A stretch of DNA of 6,729 nt from an uncultured Flavobacteriales bacterium (GTDB taxonomy: Bacteria > Bacteroidota > Bacteroidia > Flavobacteriales_D > Crocinitomicaceae): assembly GCA_913031405.1 (NCBI GenBank), contig CAJWCX010000067.1:1-6729 (forward strand), read 5' to 3'. Below, piece after piece: positions 1-6,145 of the stretch. The first letter of the stretch is position 1. Each line of letters begins with the position of its first letter. The notes under the pieces are model-generated. The model was not told where the DNA came from. It searched no databases and worked only from the letters and a program-made list of their open reading frames with translations. Made by a program: the position numbers and the translations under genes.

Positions 1-924
1 TACATTAATGGCTTTATACGGTGAGTTAAAGTTCTCTAAAAGCTTGAACCCCATTAGTCGGGAGGTTCCAATAGCGATATCTGTATAACCCGAAAAATCA
101 CCGTATATCTGTAGGGAGTAACCCCACATTGCGATGATACTAATAAATCCCGGAAAAGCCTCAGGAGCGTCTGCTACTTTGTCAATAAAATGAACTGCTA
201 TGTAGTCTGCCAAGATTACTTTTTTTATAAAACCCTTAACAATTTGGATAATGGCCCAACTAAAATCTGGTTTATTTAATTCGTATGGCTGTCTAATTTG
301 TGGGATAAAATCTCTTGCCCTTACAATCGGTCCTGCAACAAGCTGAGGGAAGAAACTCACGAAAAAAGCATAATCAAAAAAGTTTTTTACTGGTCTTACT
401 TCCTTTCTGAATATATCAACAACATAGCTAATACTCTGAAAAGTGAAGAATGATACGCCTACAGGTAAAACGATAAGGTCAACAAAGGTGCCATTACCGA
501 ATATACCATTTCCCATTCTTGCAAAAACATTGAATACTTCAAATTGTGTATTGAACATTTCATTGAATGATTCGGTAAAGAAATAGGCATATTTAAAGTA
601 ACCGAGTATGAGTAGATTAAAAAATACCGAGAGTGTGACATAAGTCTTTTTTTTCGTTGATGATTGTGTTTTTCCTAGCCCTTTGCCAATGAAATAATTC
701 ACAACGATACTTGATATGAGCAACAGAACCAATAATCCAGAAGTTTTAAAATAAAAAAACAGGCTGGTTAAAAAGAGAAAAATACTTCTTGTCAATTTAT
801 ATTTATGGATATAGCTGAATACAGCTAAGACCAAAACGAAAAATATCCAAAAATCGAGCTGTGTAAAGACCAAAGGATGGTTTGCATCAAATTCTAAAGT
901 AAATAACTCTGTGAATCTGTTCAT
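1..924 (-). CDS. MBOAT-family membrane O-acyltransferase (AlgI/DltB/PatA-like), 3' end cut by window
   Basis: Multi-pass inner-membrane O-acyltransferase expected to pass acyl (usually acetyl) groups from the cytoplasm to an envelope glycan or to a periplasmic partner. The first 308 residues are in the window. Visible family marks: hydrophobic helices at about 25-38, 47-72 and 96-115; NLLILGYFKYAYFF at 103-116; LPVGVSFFTFQSISYVVD near 153-170; FFPQLVAGPIVRARDFIPQI at 191-210; and the hallmark YGDFSGYTDIAIG at 273-285, followed by GFKLLENFNSPY. The frame stays open to the edge; by comparison with AlgI/DltB the catalytic histidine lies just beyond it, so it cannot be checked. The ATG overlaps the stop of the upstream SGNH gene as ATGA (921-924), suggesting translational coupling; only a weak purine stretch (agagaaaa) precedes it. 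The family call is firm; the acylated substrate is unknown. An AlgI, PatA or DltB role is possible, and the two SGNH neighbours favour O-acetylation of a glycan. Confidence 0.95.
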   Translation of the reverse strand, partial: MNRFTELFTLEFDANHPLVFTQLDFWIFFVLVLAVFSYIHKYKLTRSIFLFLTSLFFYFKTSGLLVLLLISSIVVNYFIGKGLGKTQSSTKKKTYVTLSVFFNLLILGYFKYAYFFTESFNEMFNTQFEVFNVFARMGNGIFGNGTFVDLIVLPVGVSFFTFQSISYVVDIFRKEVRPVKNFFDYAFFVSFFPQLVAGPIVRARDFIPQIRQPYELNKPDFSWAIIQIVKGFIKKVILADYIAVHFIDKVADAPEAFPGFISIIAMWGYSLQIYGDFSGYTDIAIGTSRLMGFKLLENFNSPYKAINV

Positions 925-2234
925 TTTTCTCTATTCGATGTTTCATTCTGACATTCGATGCTATTCAAATATTTTAAAAATGCATCAATATACAACTCTC
1001 CTTTAAGATGATATCCTTCTTCAGTAAAGTGAACATAGTCCTCCCTCATAAGCCCTGCCTCTCTCCATGTATTTGAAGATCCTAATCCACCCATAAAATC
1101 ATAAAAGTCCCATACACCGCATTGGTATTTTTTAGCCAAATTCATAATCACTTCTCTCTGCCTTGCTGTATTTTTATTAGGGTAACGTTTTTTGTAATAA
1201 CAGTCGTTGGGAACCGTAAGTAAAATCGCACAGTTGGGATTGGCCTCCAAAACCATATCAATCATTTTTTCCAGGTTTTTTCTGTACTCCTCAGGTTTAA
1301 ATTTACTAAAGGGAACGAAACCATCGTTTGTTCCTACAGAAAATGCAAAGTAATCAGGTGGTGACTGCTTAAGGTCTCTTAAAAAATAGGAATTACCTAA
1401 ATAAGTGTAAAGACCTGCGCCATTTATACCTATTGTATTGTAGGATACACCAGGAAGATCATTCAGCAATTCAAATCCATATAAATCCAAACGAAAAGGC
1501 TTTTTTGTCGACCGAGCAAATTGCATATCTAAAGACGAAATAGGATCGGTAAAACGAATTTCGGTATAGCCTAGACCTGCACATCTTCTTATAGATTGAA
1601 TCAATAATTCATCCTTTCCAAAATTAAACTCAAAGGGAATCAATCCTTTGTTGTGGTATATCCGAATGGCATTTACTGGTGGATTGACTCTTGTATTTTT
1701 ATGAATAAAGGTAAGTTGAATCAAAGAGTCGGAGCACGAAATAGCAGCTCCAGTAATGCCATACTCAATAAATTCGGGTCGATGAATGACGCTTCGATAA
1801 CCGTTCCAGGAATTTGTTGATGTAAATCGATAGTTACTCGGGTTGTTTGTTCTTGCCAAATTAAAAGGAAATACCAATCCACGTTCACCTTTAAGATTCG
1901 GCCAATTTGATTGTATGAAGCTGCGAAAATCGTGGGTGTAAATGTCGGCCTGTATATGTGATCCTCCGATATGATAGAATTGAAGTTTTCTATCTTTAAA
2001 ATGGATCATAGAATCTAAACTGTTGTAGAAGTGTGACCAGTTGGGATTATTTTCAGCTGGAAATTGAAAATAATTATTTTCATAATTAATGAATGGATAC
2101 TGGTTCATGGCATTGGTGTCAATGCATATGGAGTTTATCTTTATGGTGTCCTGAGTTAAAAGATGATTTTGTCCAACCATTTGAATCGCCATACAGGAAG
2201 TTAAAAAAGCAAAAAAAAGACACTTGTATTTCAC
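921..2234 (-). CDS. Exported SGNH-family hydrolase/acyltransferase with GGSH active-site block
   Basis: A 437-residue exported protein of the SGNH (GDSL) superfamily, likely a periplasmic or surface O-acetyl esterase or acyltransferase partner of the MBOAT gene that follows. Block I is HIGGSHIQAD (88-97) with nucleophile Ser92; block II is GINGAG (269-274), supplying the oxyanion glycine; block III is VGTND (300-304) with Asn303; block V is EDYVHF (398-403) with Asp399 and His402. All four SGNH residues are present, so it should be active, although the usual GDS is GGS. About 170 residues separate blocks I and II, including a beta-rich stretch (about 140-265) that looks like an inserted domain. 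The start is GTG, one base after the preceding stop (TAG C GTG). I prefer it to the ATG at residue 15 because it supplies the basic and hydrophobic parts of the signal peptide. Cleavage could follow VGQ (20-22); LTSC (11-14) also fits a lipobox, though it is very close to the N terminus. Confidence 0.9.
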   Translation of the reverse strand: MKYKCLFFAFLTSCMAIQMVGQNHLLTQDTIKINSICIDTNAMNQYPFINYENNYFQFPAENNPNWSHFYNSLDSMIHFKDRKLQFYHIGGSHIQADIYTHDFRSFIQSNWPNLKGERGLVFPFNLARTNNPSNYRFTSTNSWNGYRSVIHRPEFIEYGITGAAISCSDSLIQLTFIHKNTRVNPPVNAIRIYHNKGLIPFEFNFGKDELLIQSIRRCAGLGYTEIRFTDPISSLDMQFARSTKKPFRLDLYGFELLNDLPGVSYNTIGINGAGLYTYLGNSYFLRDLKQSPPDYFAFSVGTNDGFVPFSKFKPEEYRKNLEKMIDMVLEANPNCAILLTVPNDCYYKKRYPNKNTARQREVIMNLAKKYQCGVWDFYDFMGGLGSSNTWREAGLMREDYVHFTEEGYHLKGELYIDAFLKYLNSIECQNETSNREK

Positions 2235-2235
2235 G

Positions 2236-3711
2236 CTAATTTAGTTTGGTGATTTTTTCTTTCTCCTCCCATTCTTTATACGCTGATATGAGGGCATCAT
2301 AAAACAATTGAGAGGCCGTGCTGGCTCCTTTTGTCGTAAAGTGAACATAGTCTTTTCCGGCTAATTTATTTTCAACCCATGCGAACATGGAATTTGCTCC
2401 GCCCATAGCATTATAAAGATCCCAATAAGAAGCACCTGCGTTTAGGCTTTGCCTTTTCATTTCTTGAATGCAATAAGGGATGAATTCATATGAACTAAAA
2501 ATACCTTCTGTGTATTGGGACATATCACTAGGGCCAATAACTATAATAGCTGCATCTGGGGCTGACGATTGAATATATTTTATTTGTTTTTGGAATCGAT
2601 AAGCATAGTTTCTCACATCTGAACTGTCCTTGAAGTGAGGTATTGAATTTCCTCCAAATTGTAGAATGATTAACCTTGTGTTTAGCTCATTGTGCATGTA
2701 GAACATGGAATTAAAGTCTACAGCTCCAAAACTAGTGCCTGAAGATCCCCTCATCGCGATATTAGACATTTGAACTCCGATATCACCTTCTAATGAAATA
2801 CCATTAATAATAGGGCTTTGGGTAGATTTAAATACAATGTTCAATTCACTTGGTGTTACCGAAAATTTTGTTTTGAAAACATGGGCTTGACCATCCGATA
2901 TTAAAGAATCTTTTGCGATTAATTCATTTTCATTGTAGACCTCTATATCGCAACGGCTTTCGCAAGAATTGTAGTAGACCGAAAGGTGATTATAAGCTTT
3001 ACATCTAGAGTAGGCTAACCGGGATGGTTTTATCTTGATTGTTGCTTCTGTCGGAAGACCCATATCTGCTTTTGTGCTATCAATATCAAAAACGGCAGCC
3101 GAAAGCATTGCGCCGTATTTATTCGAATGAAGTTTTTCTTTTCCGAAAATAATTTTTCGTTTAAAATTTGATGAATACTCATGACGAAATGAAATGGTGC
3201 TGTAAACATTAATTGCAGGAATCAATCCCGGACCAGCTCCACCGAATTGTGTTTGGAGTCTTTGTCTCATGAATGCTGTCATTCTATCTCCTTCAATTTG
3301 GGAATCGCCATAATGACAAATATTAATTTTTCGCTTTTTAATAGATACATTTTTTAATGCTTCAAAAAACAAATGAAGTTGATTTCTCGATTCTGTATTC
3401 ATGTGTATTTTAGTGTGGCTCTTAACGGCTAAAACCACCCTTTTTGACGGTATACCTAGATTATTAGTGTCTGATGCTTTTGATGTTTCGAAATCGCTAT
3501 CATCAATATCCCCAATATTGATATCTTCCAAAAAAGCTAAGTTTTTCCTCTCTTGAACAATCGGATTTAATAAATTGTCCCAGCTCAAAAAAGAAATACG
3601 TATACCAAAAATACTATACCCATCTTTTGGCGCAAAATACACAACAGGCAAAAGAAGGAAGAGGGTTAATAAAATAAAATAAAGTACATTTATTGGCTTA
3701 TATTCCTTCAT
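2236..3711 (-). CDS. Membrane-anchored SGNH-family hydrolase/acyltransferase
   Basis: A 491-residue protein with one N-terminal membrane helix (about 8-26, after Lys2 and Lys5, so the body should be periplasmic), a short conserved-looking segment (PKDGYSIFGIRISF, 28-41), an acidic low-complexity linker (about 60-85) and an SGNH domain. Block I is HYGDSQIEGDR (133-143) with Ser137; block II is MRGSSG (320-325); block III is FGGNS (352-356) with Asn355; block V is KDYVHFT (453-459) with Asp454 and His457. A beta-rich insertion lies between blocks I and II (about 200-310). An SGNH fold interrupted this way recalls the peptidoglycan O-acetylesterase Ape1, whose carbohydrate-binding domain is inserted in the SGNH fold; this is an analogy from memory, not an alignment. 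Its C-terminal section closely resembles that of the next gene, so the two are paralogues. It is first in a tight set SGNH, SGNH, MBOAT. Esterase versus acyltransferase cannot be decided from sequence. Confidence 0.9.
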   Translation of the reverse strand: MKEYKPINVLYFILLTLFLLLPVVYFAPKDGYSIFGIRISFLSWDNLLNPIVQERKNLAFLEDINIGDIDDSDFETSKASDTNNLGIPSKRVVLAVKSHTKIHMNTESRNQLHLFFEALKNVSIKKRKINICHYGDSQIEGDRMTAFMRQRLQTQFGGAGPGLIPAINVYSTISFRHEYSSNFKRKIIFGKEKLHSNKYGAMLSAAVFDIDSTKADMGLPTEATIKIKPSRLAYSRCKAYNHLSVYYNSCESRCDIEVYNENELIAKDSLISDGQAHVFKTKFSVTPSELNIVFKSTQSPIINGISLEGDIGVQMSNIAMRGSSGTSFGAVDFNSMFYMHNELNTRLIILQFGGNSIPHFKDSSDVRNYAYRFQKQIKYIQSSAPDAAIIVIGPSDMSQYTEGIFSSYEFIPYCIQEMKRQSLNAGASYWDLYNAMGGANSMFAWVENKLAGKDYVHFTTKGASTASQLFYDALISAYKEWEEKEKITKLN

Positions 3712-3719
3712 TGTATGAA

Positions 3720-3725
3720 CCTTTG
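3720..3725 (-). promoter_or_regulatory. Candidate ribosome binding site of the membrane-anchored SGNH gene
   Basis: The minus strand reads CAAAGG followed by 8 nt and the ATG at 3711. AAGG at this spacing is a moderate Shine-Dalgarno match and supports the chosen ATG, which is also followed directly by the membrane-anchor sequence. Confidence 0.4.
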
Positions 3726-3730
3726 CTAAA

Positions 3731-3738
3731 CAAATATA
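3731..3738 (-). promoter_or_regulatory. Candidate Bacteroidota-type promoter -7 element (TATATTTG)
   Basis: In the 133-nt gap the minus strand carries TATATTTG, an exact match to the Bacteroidota -7 consensus TAnnTTTG. It would start transcription near 3725 with a leader of roughly a dozen bases before the ATG at 3711. The -33 element is poor: only a CTTTCG at 3762-3767, 23 nt upstream, is faintly like TTTG. The rest of the gap (3712-3844) holds a short (TCAT)x3 run at 3782-3794 and a weak 5-bp hairpin at 3819-3833, with no convincing terminator. The SGNH-SGNH-MBOAT set may therefore have its own promoter and also receive read-through from the transketolase block. Confidence 0.5.
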
Positions 3739-3844
3739 GTTTTAAATCATTCAGCTTTTGACGAAAGATAATTTACTTATCAATGAATGAATGAGATTTC
3801 AATACAGTTGTAATATGGACTCCGTTTTGGAGTTAAATAATCAA

Positions 3845-4792
3845 TTAAGCCTTTCGCCCAATCGCTTTTGCTACAGCTTCTAAGATATTGGTTGTGCCTA
3901 ATCCATATTTATCCATGAGCTCCATTGGCGTTCCACTTTCCCCAAAGGAATCGTTGACTGCAATAAATTCTTGAGGGCAAGGATGGTTTTTCGACAACAC
4001 TTGTGCAACAGCTTCTCCGAGACCTCCATTGGCCATGTGTTCTTCTGCCGTAACGACACACCCTGTTTTTTGAATGGAATTCAATATTGCATTTTTATCT
4101 AGAGGTTTTATCGTGTGCATATTGATGAGGTCAACAGAAATTCCTTTTTCTTTTAATACTTTGGCGGCTTCGATTGATTTCCAAACCATATGACCACAAG
4201 CGATGATTGTTACGTCTGTTCCATTATATATTTGATCGGCCTTTCCGATTTTGAAATCGGCATCAGGTTGAATGAAGATTGGCATTACAGGTCTTCCAAA
4301 CCTTAAATAAACCGGCCCATCATATTTTGCTATGGCTTTTGTAGCTTGTTTGGTCTGGTTAAAATCGGCCGGAACTACAACAGTCATATTTGGAAGCATT
4401 CTCATCATTCCAATATCTTCTAGTATTTGGTGTGTTGCACCATCTTCACCCAAAGTTAATCCTGCATGAGAGGCACATATTTTCACATTTTTTTTTGAGT
4501 ATGCGATGGATTGTCGAATTTGATCATAAACGCGCCCTGTAGAAAAATTTGCAAATGTTCCGGTAAATGGAATTTTTCCACCTATGGTCATTCCAGCAGC
4601 AAGGCCCATCATATTGGCCTCAGCAATTCCAACCTGAAAAAAGCGTTTCGGAAAAGCATTTTCAAATGCATTCATTTTTAAAGAACCAGTTAAGTCTGCA
4701 CAAAGGGCTACTACATCCTTGTTTTCTGCTCCTAATTCTGCCAATCCTTCTCCAAATCCAGATCTTGTATCCTTGTTTCCTAATATTTCCAT
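3845..4792 (-). CDS. Transketolase, C-terminal subunit (pyrimidine-binding plus C-terminal domain)
   Basis: The second half of a two-subunit transketolase, the thiamine-diphosphate enzyme that moves two-carbon ketol units between sugar phosphates in the non-oxidative pentose phosphate pathway in the cytosol. The 315-residue length is normal for this half. The pyrimidine-binding domain (about 1-170) contains FFQVGIAEANMMGLAAG (51-67), where Glu58 should be the residue that activates the cofactor aminopyrimidine. GTFANFSTGRVYDQIR (78-93), HAGLTLGEDGATHQ (109-122) with His109 and His121, and PADFNQT (141-147) are also typical. The transketolase C domain follows (about 190-310), with TIIACGHMV, TIKPLD and the AEEHMANGGLGEAVAQVL segment. 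The ATG is 3 nt after the VWA stop (TAA ACC ATG) with no clear Shine-Dalgarno, so translation is probably coupled. It needs the N-terminal subunit at the window's right edge to work. A close relative specialised for another ketose is possible, but housekeeping transketolase is most likely. Confidence 0.95.
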   Translation of the reverse strand: MEILGNKDTRSGFGEGLAELGAENKDVVALCADLTGSLKMNAFENAFPKRFFQVGIAEANMMGLAAGMTIGGKIPFTGTFANFSTGRVYDQIRQSIAYSKKNVKICASHAGLTLGEDGATHQILEDIGMMRMLPNMTVVVPADFNQTKQATKAIAKYDGPVYLRFGRPVMPIFIQPDADFKIGKADQIYNGTDVTIIACGHMVWKSIEAAKVLKEKGISVDLINMHTIKPLDKNAILNSIQKTGCVVTAEEHMANGGLGEAVAQVLSKNHPCPQEFIAVNDSFGESGTPMELMDKYGLGTTNILEAVAKAIGRKA

Positions 4793-4795
4793 GGT

Positions 4796-6145
4796 TTAAA
4801 GTGTTAAATATATTGTGTTATTTGACTTTATTGTAAAGCTTTTCTCTTTTGTATATGCGGATGAATATTGTTTCTTTCCGCGATATATTACTTTATATTT
4901 TCCTGGTTGAAGATTCCACTTTTGAGAATTCAATGAAGAATCTAGATTAATGACCCAATCAAGTTCTCCTTTTTTATTTTCAATAAATAATTGTCCTATT
5001 GTCGGTGATTTTAATCTTAAATTTAAGGTGCCTGCAGCGGGAATATCTACAATTGTAGTCTGTTTGTCAGAAACAGTAATCTCTTTGTAAATCCTTGGAA
5101 GCGTAAATATTTCAAGTGTATAGTCACCCGTCAAGTATTTTTCTGTGCTGTTTAAATGTTGATGATTGATTGTGCGTTGCTCTCCTTTTTGTGTAACCCG
5201 CATAGGGTAATTGACATTAAAAGGGCTTCTGGAAGAGGTAAGCTTTATGAACCCTTGTGGGGCATCAATTTCAATTATGTTATGTGTATGTTTTACTATT
5301 TCAATTCCTTTCTTGAAGATTGGAGGAAGGGTTGCAATGGCGATATCATAATTCATGCTTGGATCTAAAATGAGGGTATCGGGGTTTTTATACCTGTTTA
5401 AGGTGTGCACTAGTGTTTGTAAAAGATTATTTGTTCCCGATTTGTATATAAACATAGTGACGTCAGTTTCGGAAGGTTTTAGGTTGGAATCATTTAAATT
5501 AATCTGTACCGTAGTATTCAATAATGCCTTATTAATTATTTTTTCAAGTACTGTTTTAAAACTATTTTTATCCTGAGCCTCCGTATATGAGCCGATGCAG
5601 TTAAATTGTTCTAGGTAGGATAAATCCATACCAATACCAATAACAAATGGAGTCACCTTGACTTTCTTTTCCTTTAACTTTGTTGCTACGGCGCAAGGGT
5701 CATTATCACAAGATTCTATCCCGTCAGTAATTAAGATGATAAAGTTACGACTTGCCTCTTCAGGAAAGTCGCCTGCAGCGGCTTCAAGTGATCGAGCAAT
5801 CGGGGTAGCCCCTTTGGCTTGAATGGTGTTTATTTTTTCTTTAATGAGCTCTGCGGTATGATTGGCAAATGGAACTTCGAGTTTGGTGTCATTGCAGTCT
5901 TGATTAGTGCTTGAAACCATTGATTGATGACCATAGACCCTGAGTGCTAATTCGAGCTTTGGAATACCCTTGAGATCTTCGATTGATTGATTCAAAATAT
6001 CTTTGGCAGACTCCATTCTTGTCTGCTCACCCCATTTCAAATTCATGCTATTGGAGGCGTCCAAAATAAAAAGGATACGTGTTTTTTCCTGACCATATGT
6101 CAAGGAATTAATCGCGAAAAATAAGATAAAAAAAACCAGTTTCAC
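4796..6145 (-). CDS. Secreted VWA-domain protein with three C-terminal beta repeats
   Basis: A 449-residue exported protein: signal peptide 1-18 (MKLVFFILFF..., probable cleavage after TYG), VWA domain about 22-205, and a beta-rich C-terminal half. The metal-ion-dependent adhesion site is complete: Asp29, Ser31 and Ser33 (DASNS), Thr114 (KGATP) and Asp141 (LITDG). The segments ITDGIESCDNDPC (139-151) and CIGSYTEA (183-190) are typical of exported bacterial VWA proteins often annotated as Ca-activated chloride channel homologues; that name should not be taken as a function. Cys84, 146, 151 and 183 may form disulphides outside the cytoplasm. The start is GTG, overlapping the previous stop by one base (TAGTG) and backed by a strong AGGAG; the next in-frame ATG (residue 34) would remove both the signal peptide and the metal site. 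The gene sits between the two halves of transketolase. A metal-dependent binding or envelope-associated role is plausible; the ligand is unknown. No sorting signal or membrane helix is seen at the C terminus. Confidence 0.9.
   Translation of the reverse strand: MKLVFFILFFAINSLTYGQEKTRILFILDASNSMNLKWGEQTRMESAKDILNQSIEDLKGIPKLELALRVYGHQSMVSSTNQDCNDTKLEVPFANHTAELIKEKINTIQAKGATPIARSLEAAAGDFPEEASRNFIILITDGIESCDNDPCAVATKLKEKKVKVTPFVIGIGMDLSYLEQFNCIGSYTEAQDKNSFKTVLEKIINKALLNTTVQINLNDSNLKPSETDVTMFIYKSGTNNLLQTLVHTLNRYKNPDTLILDPSMNYDIAIATLPPIFKKGIEIVKHTHNIIEIDAPQGFIKLTSSRSPFNVNYPMRVTQKGEQRTINHQHLNSTEKYLTGDYTLEIFTLPRIYKEITVSDKQTTIVDIPAAGTLNLRLKSPTIGQLFIENKKGELDWVINLDSSLNSQKWNLQPGKYKVIYRGKKQYSSAYTKEKSFTIKSNNTIYLTL
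4799..5515 (-). repeat. Three divergent tandem beta-domain repeats within the VWA protein
   Basis: After the VWA domain the protein has three units of about 75-83 residues: 211-293, 294-368 and 369-449. Each opens with a strand pair (VQINLN; GFIKLTS; GTLNLRLKS) and closes with a 'turn, Y-x-alternating strand, K-x-x-x-I-x(5,6)-T/N-hydrophobic strand' pattern. The first two are clearest: DYTLEIFTLPRIYKE in repeat 2 against NYDIAIATLPPIFKK in repeat 1, ending IVDI and IIEI. Repeat 3 reads LQPGKYKVIYRG and ends TIYLTL. The similarity is at protein level, seen by eye; there is no DNA repeat. Confidence 0.6.

Noticed and set aside
459..641. Minus-strand open frame of 60 codons
   Set aside because: It lies wholly within the MBOAT gene in another frame; the MBOAT frame carries clear family motifs throughout this stretch.
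3782..3794. Tetranucleotide repeat (TCAT on the minus strand, three copies) as a phase-variation tract
   Set aside because: Three copies are too few for frequent slippage and the tract lies upstream of the likely promoter rather than inside it.
3819..3833. Inverted repeat ACTCC / GGAGT with a 5-nt loop, as terminator after the transketolase C gene
   Set aside because: The stem is only 5 bp and no T-tract follows it on the minus strand, so it is not a credible intrinsic terminator.
4567..4836. Plus-strand open frame of 89 codons
   Set aside because: It is antisense to the transketolase C-terminal subunit and the end of the VWA gene, with low-complexity Leu/Gln/Pro-rich content and no domain.
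5156..5576. Two overlapping plus-strand open frames of 70 and 73 codons
   Set aside because: Both are antisense to the VWA coding sequence, overlap each other, and show no recognisable motif or convincing start site.
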